Assembly: GCA_029256085.1 (NCBI GenBank)
Contig: JAQSYP010000001.1
Location: forward strand, 1 to 64,000
Reading direction: 5' to 3'
Source of the DNA: Caryophanales bacterium
GTDB taxonomy: Bacteria; Bacillota; Bacilli; CAJFEE01
Length of the DNA stretch: 64,000 nucleotides
This document shows, in pieces, positions 19,031-29,646 of this stretch. Positions within the stretch are counted from its first letter, which is position 1. The number at the start of each line of letters is the position of its first letter. The notes under the pieces are model-generated. The model did not search any database and was not told where the DNA came from. It saw only the letters and a program-made list of their open reading frames with translations. Both the position numbers and the translations under genes were made by a program.

Positions 19031-19855
19031 TTGTTCATAAATGTTAGTGGCGTAAATTACTTTGTAGAAGTTAAAGGTGAAGGAAAACCTCTACTATTAC
19101 TTCATGGATTTGCTAGTACACATGAAACATGGACCGATTGTGAAAAGTATCTTTCTGATGGATATAAATTAATTTTTATTGATTTAATAGGACATGGTAA
19201 AACTGAATCACCCGATGATACTGAGAGATACAATATTAAACAGCTTTGCTTTGATATTAAATACATTTTAGATAAAATATATGTTAATAATACTAATATA
19301 TTGGGTTATTCAATGGGAGGTAGGGTAGCACTTTCATTCCTAATGTATTTTCCGGAAGTAGTGGACAAGCTAATATTAGAAAGTTGTACACCAGGTTTAA
19401 GGTCCGAAGATGAAGCTAAATTACGTCAACAGTCTGATCAGCAACTATCTGAGAAAATTTTGAAAAACGGTATTGAATGGTTTTCAGAATTTTGGGAGAA
19501 GCAACCGATTTTTGAAAGTAGACGTCGAATTACTAAATCTGAAATGGAAAGTATTAGAAAGCAGCAGTTGCAATCAAATACTTTGGGACTTGCTAATAGT
19601 CTACTTGGCTATGGAACAGGCTTTCAACCATCATGGTGGGAAAATTTGCCACAAATTTCTCATCAGATTTGCATTATATGTGGCGAACTAGACCAAAAGT
19701 TTTGTAAAATAGGAAAAGAGATGGAAAAAATACTACAAAATGCGACATATTTTGAAGTCGCAAATGTTGGTCATACAGTACATTTAGAAGCTGAAGAGGC
19801 TTTCTATAGTATTGTGGAAAGTTTTCTATCTTTAAATATAAAGGAGGTACAGTAA
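19031..19855 (+). CDS. menH: SHCHC synthase MenH (alpha/beta hydrolase)
   Basis: Removes pyruvate from SEPHCHC. 274 aa alpha/beta-hydrolase: [12 protein letters not shown] oxyanion region, nucleophile Ser in [11 protein letters not shown], Asp in CGELDQKF and His in VGHTVHLE. Start TTG 19031 with AAGGA 10 bp upstream; no ATG fits. Its stop overlaps the menB ATG (TAATG). Confidence 0.93.
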   Translation: MFINVSGVNYFVEVKGEGKPLLLLHGFASTHETWTDCEKYLSDGYKLIFIDLIGHGKTESPDDTERYNIKQLCFDIKYILDKIYVNNTNILGYSMGGRVALSFLMYFPEVVDKLILESCTPGLRSEDEAKLRQQSDQQLSEKILKNGIEWFSEFWEKQPIFESRRRITKSEMESIRKQQLQSNTLGLANSLLGYGTGFQPSWWENLPQISHQICIICGELDQKFCKIGKEMEKILQNATYFEVANVGHTVHLEAEEAFYSIVESFLSLNIKEVQ

Positions 19856-20673
19856 TGTCTTTTAATTGGGTTTCTGAACGTACATACGAAGATATCAAAT
19901 ATGAAACATACAATGGCATTGCAAAAATCACAATTAATCGCCCAGAGGTTCGCAACGCATTCCGTCCGCAAACAGTTATGGAATTAATTGAAGCTTTTTC
20001 AATCGCACGTGATGATTCTAAAGTAGGAGTAATCATTTTAACAGGTGAAGGTGAGCATGCATTCTGTTCTGGTGGTGACCAGAAGGTTCGTGGGCATGGT
20101 GGATATGTTGGTAACGACCAAATCCCACGTTTAAACGTATTAGACTTACAACGTTTAATTCGTGTTATACCTAAGCCAGTAGTAGCGATGGTTGCAGGGT
20201 ATGCAATCGGTGGAGGACACGTATTACACGTAGTATGTGATTTAACAATTGCTGCTGAGAATGCTAGATTCGGACAAACTGGTCCATTAGTAGGTAGTTT
20301 CGATGCTGGTTATGGTGCTGGCTACTTAGCTCGTATCATTGGTCACAAGAAAGCTCGTGAAATCTGGTATTTATGTCGCCAATACGATGCACAACAAGCA
20401 TTAGATATGGGCTTAGTAAACACAGTTGTTCCTTACGATCAACTTGAAACAGAAACTGTTGCATGGTGCGAAAGAATGCTTGAAATGAGCCCAACAGCTC
20501 TTCGTTTCTTAAAAGCATCAATGAATGCTGACACAGACGGTTTAGCTGGTTTACAGCAGCTTGCTGGTGATGCAACTTTACTTTATTATACAACTGAAGA
20601 AGCAAAGGAAGGCCGTGACGCATTCAAAGAAAAGCGTAAGCCAGACTTCGATCAATTCCCTCGTTTCCCATAA
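19855..20673 (+). CDS. menB: 1,4-dihydroxy-2-naphthoyl-CoA synthase MenB
   Basis: Ring-closing crotonase-family enzyme, 272 aa. [16 protein letters not shown] carries the oxyanion/active-site loop and [19 protein letters not shown] the second oxyanion strand; [20 protein letters not shown] is the MenB signature. Codons are visibly more biased (CGT, TTC, GGT) than in the flanking men genes, suggesting high expression. SD GGAGGT. A strong terminator follows at once, so menE/menC are not read through as in B. subtilis. Confidence 0.97.
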   Translation: MSFNWVSERTYEDIKYETYNGIAKITINRPEVRNAFRPQTVMELIEAFSIARDDSKVGVIILTGEGEHAFCSGGDQKVRGHGGYVGNDQIPRLNVLDLQRLIRVIPKPVVAMVAGYAIGGGHVLHVVCDLTIAAENARFGQTGPLVGSFDAGYGAGYLARIIGHKKAREIWYLCRQYDAQQALDMGLVNTVVPYDQLETETVAWCERMLEMSPTALRFLKASMNADTDGLAGLQQLAGDATLLYYTTEEAKEGRDAFKEKRKPDFDQFPRFP

Positions 20674-20683
20674 GTTAAACACT

Positions 20684-20715
20684 AAAACCCACTCAAGAAA
20701 AATTGAGTGGGTTTT
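20684..20715 (+). terminator. Terminator after menB
   Basis: AAAACCCACTCAA / TTGAGTGGGTTTT stem; ends the menFDHB transcript. Confidence 0.92.
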
Positions 20716-20737
20716 GCTTTGATGACGTTTCTTAAAA

Positions 20738-20830
20738 GTTAATGATAAGTAGATGATAAATAGTTAAAAGCAGATGATAAATAGTTAAAAGCAGATGATA
20801 AATAGTTAAAAGTTAATGATATATATTTAA
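20738..20830 (+). repeat. 21-nt array, family A (copy A2, opposite orientation to A1)
   Basis: Three to four units built on GATGATAAATAGTTAAAAG, period 21 bp. The core is the reverse complement of arrays A1 and A4. Confidence 0.93.
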
Positions 20831-20862
20831 TTCTCGCTAATTTACATAAGTGGAAGTTAAAA

Positions 20863-20890
20863 AAGCTACTAGCAACATAGCTAGTAGCTT
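20863..20890 (-). terminator. Terminator of glnS
   Basis: AAGCTACTAG / CTAGTAGCTT stem with minus-strand T-run; overlaps the end region of the gene only slightly before its stop. Confidence 0.85.
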
Positions 20891-20895
20891 CACAA

Positions 20896-22554
20896 CTAAA
20901 TTTTAAACGAACTTTTTAAAGAAACTATTAAGTTAAAGACAGGTTGATCTGGCTTTGAATACTTTGTGTCTACGTTAAAATACCCATGGCGGAAAAACTG
21001 GAATTTATCTTGTGGTTTGACGTTTGCTAAGCTAGATTCGATAAATCCTTTGGCAACGTACAATGACGTTAAATTAACTCTATCTAAGAATGATGAGTTT
21101 AAATCTAGTTCATCAGATTCTGATTCATCTAATATTAACGGGTCATATAAACGGAACTCAGCTGGAACAGCATTTGTTGCTTCAACCCAGTGGATTGTTC
21201 CTTTAACTTTACGTCCAGTAAAACCTGTACCACTTTTAGTTTCAGGATCATAAGTACACTGAATTTCGAAAATATTTCCATCGGTATCTTTTAGAACATC
21301 AACACATTTGATAAAGTAAGCATTTTTTAAACGTACTTCATTACCAGGGAACAATCTAAAATACTTACTAGGCGGGTCTTCCATGAAATCATCACGTTCA
21401 ATATAGATTTCACGACCAAAAGGTATTTTAATTTTACCCATTTCAGGAACTTCAGAGTTAACTTCAGCTTCTAGCCATTCAATTTGACCTTCAGGATAAT
21501 TTGTAATTACAACTTTTATAGGATCTAAAACTCCCATTGTACGAGGAGCCTTTAATTTCAAGTCTTCACGGATGAAGTGATCGAGCATTTGTGAATCTAC
21601 AACACCAGTTGTTTTAGCAACTCCTATTTCTTTACAGAAAGCTCTAATTGCTTCAGGTGTGTAACCTCTACGACGCAAACCTGAAATTGTTGGCATACGA
21701 GGGTCATCCCATCCATCAACGAATCCTTCTTCAACTAACAACTTCAACTTACGTTTACTCATAACAGTATTAGTAATATTTAAACGACCAAATTCATACT
21801 GATGTGGTGTTGATTCCATCTCACATTCACGTATTACCCAATCGTAAAAAGGTCGTTGGTCTTCAAACTCTAAAGTACAAATTGAATGCGTAATGCCTTC
21901 AATAGCGTCCTCTAATGGATGAGCAAAAGCATACATAGGGTAAATACACCACTTGTCACCTGTATTATGGTGTGTAGCGTGTGCAATTCTATATAATGCA
22001 GGGTCGCGAAGATTAATGTTTGGTGAAGCCATATCAATCTTAGCTCTTAAAACTTTTTCACCATCTTTAAATTCACCGTTGCGCATTCTAGTAAATAAAT
22101 CTAAATTTTCTTCTACAGTACGACCTCTGTAAGGACTTTCTTTTCCAGGAGCTGTTAAGGTTCCGCGATATTCACGCATTTCTTCAGCACTTAAGTCATC
22201 GACGTATGCAAGTCCCTTCTTAATTAAAATCACTGCACGATCGTACATTTGTTCGAAATAATCCGAAGCAAAAAATAATCCGTCCCAGTCGTAACCTAGC
22301 CACTTTACGTCCTCTTTAATTGAGTTAACAAATTCAACGTCTTCTTTTAACGGGTTAGTATCGTCAAAACGAAGGTTAGTTTTTCCATTGAATTCATCTG
22401 CTAGATCGAAATTTAAAACTATAGATTTTGCATGACCGATATGTAAATAACCATTTGGTTCTGGTGGGAATCTTGTAACTACAGTGTTATGCTTACCAGA
22501 CTCCAAATCTGAAATAACTATGTTTCTAATGAAGTTCGAACTATTATGTTCCAT
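20896..22554 (-). CDS. glnS: Glutaminyl-tRNA synthetase GlnS
   Basis: Charges tRNA-Gln directly. 552 aa, class I synthetase: [17 protein letters not shown] contains the HIGH motif, [12 protein letters not shown] the KMSKS-like loop, [16 protein letters not shown] the GlnRS-type stretch and [17 protein letters not shown] the bacterial/eukaryotic GlnRS connection. The C-terminal beta-barrel anticodon domain is complete. Most Bacillus lack GlnRS and make Gln-tRNA with GluRS plus GatCAB, so this is an accessory gene. It lies on the opposite strand between menB and menE, splitting the usual menFDHBEC operon. No T-box is visible upstream. Confidence 0.95.
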   Translation of the reverse strand: MEHNSSNFIRNIVISDLESGKHNTVVTRFPPEPNGYLHIGHAKSIVLNFDLADEFNGKTNLRFDDTNPLKEDVEFVNSIKEDVKWLGYDWDGLFFASDYFEQMYDRAVILIKKGLAYVDDLSAEEMREYRGTLTAPGKESPYRGRTVEENLDLFTRMRNGEFKDGEKVLRAKIDMASPNINLRDPALYRIAHATHHNTGDKWCIYPMYAFAHPLEDAIEGITHSICTLEFEDQRPFYDWVIRECEMESTPHQYEFGRLNITNTVMSKRKLKLLVEEGFVDGWDDPRMPTISGLRRRGYTPEAIRAFCKEIGVAKTTGVVDSQMLDHFIREDLKLKAPRTMGVLDPIKVVITNYPEGQIEWLEAEVNSEVPEMGKIKIPFGREIYIERDDFMEDPPSKYFRLFPGNEVRLKNAYFIKCVDVLKDTDGNIFEIQCTYDPETKSGTGFTGRKVKGTIHWVEATNAVPAEFRLYDPLILDESESDELDLNSSFLDRVNLTSLYVAKGFIESSLANVKPQDKFQFFRHGYFNVDTKYSKPDQPVFNLIVSLKSSFKI

Positions 22555-22637
22555 TTTTACACCTCTTACGAATTAAAAAAGTTTTCATCAAGCTTATTTA
22601 TATCATAATTATAGAAACTTTTCTATATTTGCACCAT

Positions 22638-22666
22638 TTGAAGTTAACGCTACAACAGTTTATATT
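22638..22666 (+). promoter_or_regulatory. Candidate promoter of menEC
   Basis: TTGAAG (22638-22643), 17-bp spacer, TATATT (22661-22666). A separate promoter is needed because menEC is cut off from menB by a terminator and glnS. Confidence 0.55.
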
Positions 22667-22702
22667 AAATATAAGATATAAAATTTAGGAGAGTTATTAA
22701 CT

Positions 22703-24148
22703 ATGATAACTAAAAGTCCAAATTGGTTAATGCAAAGGGCGCGTTTAACCCCTGACAAAATTGCTATCGAAACAAATAACCGAAATATAACCTTCAAACA
22801 ACTGTTTGAAAAAAGTCTAATATTAAGTAACTATTTTTCCAATCATAATATAAAAAAACATACACACGTTGCGGTTTTTATGAAAAATAGTATTGAAATT
22901 ATTGAAGTGATATTTGCCTTACATAATCTTGGTGCTGTAATAGTATTTTTAAACAATCGTTTGACTAATGATGAATTAACGTGGCAGATAAAAAATAGTG
23001 ACTGCGAATTTCTCATTAGTGATGTTAACATTTCTTTTGATGATATAAATATTCTATTATCCTCAGATTTCCCAATTACAATAAATAATAGTACGGAAAT
23101 CCAAAATGAATTTATTTATGAAGATACGGCAACGATAATGTTCACATCGGGTACAACTGGGAAACCTAAAGGCGTTATGCAAACATACGGTAATCATTAT
23201 CATAGTGCAATTTTATCTGCATTAAACTTGGGACTTCATTCAAATGATAAATGGCTCTTGAACCTACCAATATTTCATATTAGTGGCTATTCAACGTTAA
23301 TTAAGAGTGTGATTTATGGAATGACAATTGTTCTTCCTGAAAATAACGATTCTAAAACGATTGTAGAAGCGATCCAAAAGCATAAAGTTACTCTCGTATC
23401 TTTTGTAGCAAAAGTTCTAAGTGATATTTTGCATGTTGATGGAGATCTCACAAGTGTCAGAGCTGTTTTATTAGGTGGGGGTCCAGCTTCATCTAGTTTG
23501 TTAAAAAGCGCAGCTGATCGGGGCTTGCACGTTTACTTATCTTATGGCATGACCGAAACAGCGTCCCAAGTTGTAACACTCACTCCAGACTCAATATCCC
23601 AAAAGCAAGGATCTGGCGGAAGACCATTATTTTTAAATTCCTTAAAAATAATTGAGGATGGTAGTATTGAAAATGGCTATAAAACAGGTGAAATATTAGT
23701 AAAAGGCCCAACAGTAATGAAAGGCTACTATAAGAATCCTGTTGCAACAGAAGCCGCATTTGAAGGAGAATGGCTGAAAACAGGCGACATAGGCTATATA
23801 GACAACGAAGGATTCTTATATGTTTTAGACAGAAGGAAAGATTTAATAATTTCTGGTGGTGAAAATATATATCCAGCAGAGATTGAAGCTGTAATCGGCT
23901 CACATCCTGAAGTTATAGAAGTTGGAGTTACTGGAATTAGAGATGATAAGTGGGGACAAGTTCCAGTTGCCTTTTATGTTAGTAATTCTGGTGACGATGT
24001 AGATCTTGAGATTTTTTGCAAAGAAAGACTAGCAAAATATAAGGTCCCAAAACGATATATAAAAGTTAACAAACTACCTCGGAATGCTACAGGAAAGCTG
24101 AAAAGACATGAACTTATAAACTATTTAATAAAGGATAACCTATGTTGA
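22703..24148 (+). CDS. menE: O-succinylbenzoate--CoA ligase MenE
   Basis: Activates OSB to OSB-CoA; ANL superfamily, 481 aa. P-loop TIMFTSGTTGKPKGVMQT, YGMTETASQVVTL (A5), KTGDIGYIDNEGFLYVLDRR (A7/A8) and the terminal PRNATGKLKRHEL with catalytic Lys (A10). SD AGGAGAG. The stop overlaps the menC start by 7 bp. Confidence 0.95.
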   Translation: MITKSPNWLMQRARLTPDKIAIETNNRNITFKQLFEKSLILSNYFSNHNIKKHTHVAVFMKNSIEIIEVIFALHNLGAVIVFLNNRLTNDELTWQIKNSDCEFLISDVNISFDDINILLSSDFPITINNSTEIQNEFIYEDTATIMFTSGTTGKPKGVMQTYGNHYHSAILSALNLGLHSNDKWLLNLPIFHISGYSTLIKSVIYGMTIVLPENNDSKTIVEAIQKHKVTLVSFVAKVLSDILHVDGDLTSVRAVLLGGGPASSSLLKSAADRGLHVYLSYGMTETASQVVTLTPDSISQKQGSGGRPLFLNSLKIIEDGSIENGYKTGEILVKGPTVMKGYYKNPVATEAAFEGEWLKTGDIGYIDNEGFLYVLDRRKDLIISGGENIYPAEIEAVIGSHPEVIEVGVTGIRDDKWGQVPVAFYVSNSGDDVDLEIFCKERLAKYKVPKRYIKVNKLPRNATGKLKRHELINYLIKDNLC

Positions 24149-25242
24149 AAATTAAACAAATAAAGCTACATGTTATAAATATGAAGCTTAAAAATCAATT
24201 TAAAACATCACATGGCGTGTATGAAAATAGAAAGTCTATTATTGTTGAAGTTATTGATAATGATGGAATTACTGGATGGGGTGAGGTAGTAGCTTTTGAA
24301 CACCCTTGGTACACTGAAGAAACTGTATCTTCATGTTTAACAGTTATTAAAGAGATTTTGGCACCTATTATGTTGTCAAATACTTTCACGCATCCTAGGG
24401 ATTTAGTCGAACTATTTAATAAATACAAAAGAAACAATATGGCAAAAGCAGGATTAGAAAATGCGCTCTGGGACGTCTTTGCAAAAAGACAAAATAAGCC
24501 ACTTAGGGAAGTTTTAGGTGGTGTAAGAGAAAGTATTGATGTAGGCGTTGCTGTGGGTATATTACCATTTGCTGATCTAGTAAAAAAAGTTGAACAAAAC
24601 CTAGAAATTGGCTACAAGAGAATCAAACTCAAAATCGATAAAGATAGTTTTAATAATATAGCAGAGCTGCGAAAACTTTTTCCGAATGCACCTTTAATGG
24701 TTGACGCAAATAGTTCATTTACGTTAGATGATGTTGAGTTTTTAAGAGAGTTGGATGATTTAAATTTAATTATGATAGAGCAACCACTTAAGGATAATGA
24801 TTTTTTAGAGCATTCGAAATTACAAAAACTAATTAATACTTCAATTTGCCTTGATGAGAGTATCCATTCTCTAGAAGATGTTGAACTTTCTAACCATTTA
24901 GGGAGTGCCCGAATTATAAGTATTAAGCAAGGTCGTGTTGGTGGATTGCATAACGCCATAGGAATACATAACTATTGTTTAAATAATAATATACCAGTCT
25001 GGTGCGGTGGGATGCTTGAAATGGGCATTGGTAGGGCACATAATATTGCGTTAGCTACGTTAGAGAACTTTGTTATTCCAGGTGATATTTCAGCATCATC
25101 TAACTATTGGGAGACAGATATTATACAACCCGAAATAGTTGTTAATAATGGCGTAATTGATTGTTCAAATGGCCCTGGCATTGGTTATGAAATTAATAGG
25201 AAGCAACTTGAAAAAGTTACAGAAAAGAGCTATTTCCTTTAA
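24142..25242 (+). CDS. menC: o-Succinylbenzoate synthase MenC
   Basis: Dehydrates SHCHC to OSB; enolase superfamily, 366 aa. KxK acid/base pair in YKRIKLKIDKDS, metal ligands in MVDANSSFT (Asp), MIEQPLKDND (Glu) and CLDESIHS (Asp), and Lys in IISIKQGRVGG. NSAR/OSBS-type sequence typical of Firmicutes, so some racemase activity is possible. Confidence 0.94.
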   Translation: MLKIKQIKLHVINMKLKNQFKTSHGVYENRKSIIVEVIDNDGITGWGEVVAFEHPWYTEETVSSCLTVIKEILAPIMLSNTFTHPRDLVELFNKYKRNNMAKAGLENALWDVFAKRQNKPLREVLGGVRESIDVGVAVGILPFADLVKKVEQNLEIGYKRIKLKIDKDSFNNIAELRKLFPNAPLMVDANSSFTLDDVEFLRELDDLNLIMIEQPLKDNDFLEHSKLQKLINTSICLDESIHSLEDVELSNHLGSARIISIKQGRVGGLHNAIGIHNYCLNNNIPVWCGGMLEMGIGRAHNIALATLENFVIPGDISASSNYWETDIIQPEIVVNNGVIDCSNGPGIGYEINRKQLEKVTEKSYFL

Positions 25243-25262
25243 GATAAATAGCTCTTTTCTAA
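25222..25262 (+). terminator. Terminator after menC
   Basis: GAAAAGAGCTATTT / AAATAGCTCTTTTC; the stem starts inside the last codons of menC. Confidence 0.88.
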
Positions 25263-25289
25263 TATTATAATATTTGGCTTAAAAATCTA

Positions 25290-25405
25290 AATAAATGGAT
25301 TAAATATTAAAAAAACGGATTAAAAAATTAAAAAAACGGATTAAAAAATTAAAAAAATGGATTAAAAAATTAAAGAAACGGATTAAAAAACTTATAAATC
25401 GGCTT
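25290..25405 (+). repeat. 21-nt array, family B (copy B1)
   Basis: Five or six repeats of (A/C)(T/C)GGATTAAAAAATTAAA with a 21-bp period, intergenic, between the menC terminator and the K+ channel terminator. Confidence 0.93.
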
Positions 25406-25449
25406 ATAACGGGAGTGGGAAGAGCAAATTAAAATATGTGTTACCTGAA

Positions 25450-25495
25450 AAAAAAAGAAAATGCACAGTGAAGTCCACTTCAATGTGCATTTTAA
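25450..25495 (-). terminator. Terminator of the potassium channel gene
   Basis: AAAATGCACA...TGTGCATTTT stem extended by GTGAAGT/ACTTCA, with minus-strand T-run. Confidence 0.85.
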
Positions 25496-25500
25496 ATAAA

Positions 25501-26322
25501 TTACTTAACTAAACCGTCTCTTAGCTCAGTTAAAATGTCATTTACTTTACCTGGGTTTAGCGCTGCTAATGCTCCAAGTTCAGAAACTAGATCTTCGCCA
25601 AAAATATATTCATCTATTTTTGCATGTTCGAATACTTGAACATTTTTCTTATCGACGATCTCGACAAGTGAGTGGATATGTTTAAAGTTTCGTTCAATCA
25701 TTGAGCTAATTAATAATGTTTTGCCATCAGCTGCTTCTGTATCTTCATAAAGTTCAGGATTAGCAAAGATTACTAAAGTTTTAGCATCTTTTAAGTTAGC
25801 TTTTTCTAAAGTTTCTTTCTTAGAGGCTAGCCCTTGAACGTAATGTAAGCGAGGGTGTTCCATCGGTGTCTCACTCAAAACATCTACTAATACAATTTCA
25901 ACGTTTTCATCTTGCTCAAGTATATTTTGAATGAAACGACGGCTTTTCTTACTATAATAAATAACTACAATATGATCTTTACCCATATAAGTTAATCGAC
26001 CCTCTCTTTTCTTAATATTATAAGAACCTACAGTATCAACTAATTTTGTGACTAATAATGCAAATGTTACGTAACCAAATACCATCATCACCATTGCATA
26101 AACTTTACCAAAGTCCGTTTTCGGAGAAAAATCCCCGTACCCAACAGTTGAAATAGTAGTCATTGTCCAATAAACACCATCTAATACTGTAGGAAATGTC
26201 TCCGGTTCTAAATTATGCATAAACATTCCTGATGCTAATAATATTGTAGTGAAAACCGGTAGGATCCATTTCCACTTCCAATTAAAAACAACCTTTCTAA
26301 ACCTATAAAGATAAAACTTCAT
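25501..26322 (-). CDS. Potassium channel protein with TrkA-N (RCK) domain
   Basis: 273 aa, two-TM channel subunit. TISTVGYGDFSPKT is the selectivity filter (TVGYGD) between TM helices; after about residue 110 comes a TrkA-N/RCK-like domain (HIVVIYYSKKSRRFIQNIL). YugO-type of B. subtilis. Start ATG 26322 (SD GGAGTGATG); an upstream in-frame ATG adds an unsupported extension. Confidence 0.9.
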   Translation of the reverse strand: MKFYLYRFRKVVFNWKWKWILPVFTTILLASGMFMHNLEPETFPTVLDGVYWTMTTISTVGYGDFSPKTDFGKVYAMVMMVFGYVTFALLVTKLVDTVGSYNIKKREGRLTYMGKDHIVVIYYSKKSRRFIQNILEQDENVEIVLVDVLSETPMEHPRLHYVQGLASKKETLEKANLKDAKTLVIFANPELYEDTEAADGKTLLISSMIERNFKHIHSLVEIVDKKNVQVFEHAKIDEYIFGEDLVSELGALAALNPGKVNDILTELRDGLVK

Positions 26323-26392
26323 AACATCACTCCAATGAGTTTCGATATAACTAATATATTTATTATAACTCAGATTTAATAACAAGAATAAA

Positions 26393-26420
26393 AAAACTGC
26401 TGTCACAAGACAACAGTTTT
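26393..26420 (-). terminator. Terminator of cydAB
   Basis: AAAACTGCTGTC / GACAACAGTTTT, one mismatch, T-run on the minus strand. Confidence 0.85.
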
Positions 26421-26427
26421 CTATAAT

Positions 26428-27453
26428 TTAATAACCTTTAGCTTCGTCTGTAGTAATTTTCTTTTTGAAAAGTGTATATGACCAAATTTGATAGCCAATT
26501 ACGATTGGAACCATAATTACTGCAACAATAAACATTAATTGTAAGTTCTTTTGGCTTCCAGATGAGTTATACAACGTTAAACTATATGCTTCATCAATTC
26601 GAGAAATTAACATGTTCGGGAACATCCCGATAAAGCCTGTTGCAGATAACGCGAAAATTGTTATACAAACTGAAGCAAAAGCTGATTTGATTTTATTTTT
26701 AAATATAAAGTAAATTGTAGCTAAAGAGATTAATAAAGTAGCAACTGGAGCAGAGAAAAGAACAGGATATTCATTGAAATTATCTGCAATCCTACTTTCA
26801 TTCATAGTTCCAACAAAGAACATTGCGATTGCAGCAGCAGCAACAGGGGCTGCAAACTTAGCAATCTTATATGATCTCGAAACAACTTCTCCAGTATTTT
26901 TAATCATTACCCATAACGCGCCTGACGTCATGAATAGAGCTATAAATACTAATCCACCTAATATGCTGTATGCATGAAGTAATTTGAAGAAACTACCTTC
27001 ATAGCCATTTTCACCAAGTAACAGTCCATAATATAAATTAGAGAATGCTACACCTAATAAAAGAGGTAAAGCGTATGAACTAATTGTAAATGCCCATTTG
27101 AAAAATTTCTGCCATAATGGGTTATCATCTTTATGCATAAGTTCTAAACCAGCACCTCTAAAGAAAAGTGCGAAAAGTAGGAGTAACATTGCTTCGTATA
27201 GAGAGCTAAACATTGTAGCATACACGGCTGGGAAGGCTGCAAACGTTGCACCACCAGCTGTTACTAACCAGACTTCATTTCCACCCCAGAAAGGACCGAT
27301 CGTTTCTTGAAGCTGATTTCTTTCTTTACGATTTTTTGTAACTAAAGGAAAAATCATTCCAGTGCCAAGAGAGTACGCGTCGAGTATAAAATATACTGTC
27401 CAGATAACTCCCCAAAGAACGAACCAAATAATTGCTAAAGTATCAAGAGACAT
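26428..27453 (-). CDS. cydB: Cytochrome bd ubiquinol/menaquinol oxidase subunit II CydB
   Basis: 341 aa, about eight TM helices. N-terminal IWFVLWGVIWTVYFILDAYSLG and ETIGPFWGGNEVWLVTAGGA are family signatures. Partner of CydA in the high-affinity terminal oxidase. Overlaps the cydA 3' end by 11 bp. The cydCD transporter genes that follow in B. subtilis are not here. Confidence 0.95.
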   Translation of the reverse strand: MSLDTLAIIWFVLWGVIWTVYFILDAYSLGTGMIFPLVTKNRKERNQLQETIGPFWGGNEVWLVTAGGATFAAFPAVYATMFSSLYEAMLLLLFALFFRGAGLELMHKDDNPLWQKFFKWAFTISSYALPLLLGVAFSNLYYGLLLGENGYEGSFFKLLHAYSILGGLVFIALFMTSGALWVMIKNTGEVVSRSYKIAKFAAPVAAAAIAMFFVGTMNESRIADNFNEYPVLFSAPVATLLISLATIYFIFKNKIKSAFASVCITIFALSATGFIGMFPNMLISRIDEAYSLTLYNSSGSQKNLQLMFIVAVIMVPIVIGYQIWSYTLFKKKITTDEAKGY

Positions 27454-28789
27454 GTTTTACGCCTCCTTTTTGTACGTTAATTGCTTGAGCAGGACCCTTA
27501 CGTGCATATTTAATTAATAGATAAATATCTGCAAAACCAAGTATTAAATAGAAGAATACTAAACTACCTAATGAAAAAACGATTTGTGAAGTTGCAAGTG
27601 GTGATACAGCATCAGCAGTCTTCATTAATCCATAAACTGTCCAAGGTTGACGGCCGGCTTCGGCAACAACCCATCCAGCATTAATTGCAATATACGGAAG
27701 AACAACTGAGTATGACATTATTTTTAAGTAGCGTTTTGCGTCAACTAACTTGTTTTTAACTTGTAAATATGCTCCGTACGCTGTTGCAAATATGAAGAAC
27801 ATACCAAGAGCTACCATTATTCTAAAGCTCCAGAATACTAGTGGAACATTAGGTCTTTCATCTTTAGGAATATCCTTTAAACCTGTGATTTTCCCGTTTG
27901 GATCATTAGTGAAAAGAAAGCTTCCTAGTTTAGGAATTGATATAGCTTCAACACTATTTTTCTCATTTTCTCCATCAGGTATTTGGATTAGGTGGAAAGG
28001 TTGCCCTTTGCCCGTTTCCCAAACTGCTTCTAAAGCAGCACCTTTTGCTGGTTGTTTCTCTACTACATACGTTCCATATTGATGCCCGATTGCTGGTGTT
28101 GCTAGTGATGCAAATAAGGCCATTACAAGAGCGTATTTAAATGACTTTTTAAAGAATTCAAGCTCATTTTTTCTTAGAATGTGATATGCACTAATAGCTA
28201 GTACGAAAAATGCACCGCAAATATATGCGCTAATAACTGTATGGAAGAACATATACCACGCATATGGGTTAGTAACTAGTGCTGTAAATGATTCAAGCTC
28301 TGCGCGATTATTTCTAATTACATACCCAACTGGATTTTGCATGAAGCCATTAGCAGTTATTATCCAGAGCGCAGAAATATTAGTACCTAAAGCTACCATC
28401 CAAATTGAAAATGCCCTTAGTTTTGGAGATATTTTATCTCTACCAAACAACCATATACCCATGAAAGTAGATTCTAAGAAGAAAGCTACTAAAGCTTCGA
28501 TTGCTAGTGGCGATCCGAATATATCTCCCATGTATTTTGAATACTCAGACCAGTTCATACCAATCTGAAATTCCATTGTTAGTCCCGTTATAATACCTAA
28601 AACGAAATTAATAGCAAACAACTTGCCCCAGAAGTCTGCCATTCGTCTGTACAGTGGATTTAAAGTACGAGCATACTTCGTTTCCATAACAGCTAATAAT
28701 ATTACTAGCCCGATTGTTAATGGAACAAAGATGAAGTGGAATCCAACTGTTACAGCAAACTGAATTCGGCTTAACATTAAAGCATCCAT
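27443..28789 (-). CDS. cydA: Cytochrome bd oxidase subunit I CydA
   Basis: 448 aa. Heme ligands are expected at the N-terminal His (FAVTVGFHFIFVPLTIG) and Met, with GRQPW(T)VYGLMKTADAVSP the conserved loop end. The Q loop is short, as in Bacillus. Quinol oxidase for low-oxygen growth, fitting its place near the menaquinone genes. SD AGGGGGATGG. The upstream gap contains TTTACA...TGTAAA half-sites, but not a clean Rex box. Confidence 0.95.
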   Translation of the reverse strand: MDALMLSRIQFAVTVGFHFIFVPLTIGLVILLAVMETKYARTLNPLYRRMADFWGKLFAINFVLGIITGLTMEFQIGMNWSEYSKYMGDIFGSPLAIEALVAFFLESTFMGIWLFGRDKISPKLRAFSIWMVALGTNISALWIITANGFMQNPVGYVIRNNRAELESFTALVTNPYAWYMFFHTVISAYICGAFFVLAISAYHILRKNELEFFKKSFKYALVMALFASLATPAIGHQYGTYVVEKQPAKGAALEAVWETGKGQPFHLIQIPDGENEKNSVEAISIPKLGSFLFTNDPNGKITGLKDIPKDERPNVPLVFWSFRIMVALGMFFIFATAYGAYLQVKNKLVDAKRYLKIMSYSVVLPYIAINAGWVVAEAGRQPWTVYGLMKTADAVSPLATSQIVFSLGSLVFFYLILGFADIYLLIKYARKGPAQAINVQKGGVKHVS

Positions 28790-28850
28790 TTTCCATCCCC
28801 CTAATTCTTCTTAAATAATAATTATTATAATTAAACTCTACGTTTACAAC

Positions 28851-28877
28851 TTTATAATAGTGTAAACCTATTGTCAA
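28851..28877 (-). promoter_or_regulatory. Candidate cydA promoter
   Basis: Minus-strand TTGACA (28877-28872) and TATAAA (28856-28851) with a 15-bp spacer, shorter than ideal. The inverted TTTACA/TGTAAA halves overlap it. Confidence 0.4.
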
Positions 28878-29082
28878 TGGCTTTTATAAAACTTATTTTT
28901 TTACGTATAGTAAAAAATCTGTGGTAAATAAGTGTGGCTATAATTCTTTATTATCAATTAATAATTATTATATTTTAATTATAAATATTCTAAAAGATTA
29001 TGTAAATAATAAAGACTGTATGTATGCTTTTATGATATTATCAAAATGAAAATTAAAATATTTTGGGGGTAGAATAACACCT

Positions 29083-29646
29083 ATGAATTTATTAAATGAA
29101 ATACTAGAATTCAATAAAAATTTCGTTGAAACTGGACAGTACGAACCATATAAGACAACTAAATTCCCTGAGAAGCGTTCAGTTGTTTTTTCGTGTATGG
29201 ATACACGATTAGTTGAATTACTACCTCAAGCTATGAATATTAAAAATGGTGATGTAAAAATTATAAAAAATGCTGGCGCAGTTATTACGCATCCTTTTGG
29301 AAGTATTATGCGTAGTATAATTGTTGCTGTTTATGAATTAGGTGCTGATGAAGTAATTGTTATTGGACACCGTGATTGCGGAATGGGTAAAGTCCAACCT
29401 TCTTCAGTATTAAGTAAAATGGTTGATAGAGGGATACCACAAGACACGATTGACACATTAGAGTTTTCTGGACTTCATTTAGATGAGTGGCTTAGAGGCT
29501 TTGATTGTGTAGAAGATAGCGTAGCGCATAGCTGTAAGATGATTAAAGATCATCCTTTTATGCCGGATGGGGTTCCTATCCACGGGTTAGTAATTGATCC
29601 TGAAACAGGAAAGTTAGATTTGATTGTTAATGGTTATGACGTTTAG
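29083..29646 (+). CDS. Beta-class carbonic anhydrase (YtiB-like)
   Basis: 187 aa. [10 protein letters not shown] (Cys and the Asp-Arg dyad) and [11 protein letters not shown] (His, Cys) give the Zn site of beta carbonic anhydrases. Interconverts CO2 and bicarbonate. Same position next to ytjA as ytiB of B. subtilis. SD GGGGGTAG. The 3' end overlaps the convergent yidD gene by 20 bp. Confidence 0.92.
   Translation: MNLLNEILEFNKNFVETGQYEPYKTTKFPEKRSVVFSCMDTRLVELLPQAMNIKNGDVKIIKNAGAVITHPFGSIMRSIIVAVYELGADEVIVIGHRDCGMGKVQPSSVLSKMVDRGIPQDTIDTLEFSGLHLDEWLRGFDCVEDSVAHSCKMIKDHPFMPDGVPIHGLVIDPETGKLDLIVNGYDV

Noticed and set aside
20896-22554. Glutamyl-tRNA synthetase (GltX)
   Set aside because: The length, MSKRKL loop and C-terminal beta-barrel are of GlnRS type.
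28790-28890. Rex operator upstream of cydA
   Set aside because: TTTACA and TGTAAA halves exist but the spacing and sequence do not fit TTGTGAA-n-TTCACAA.
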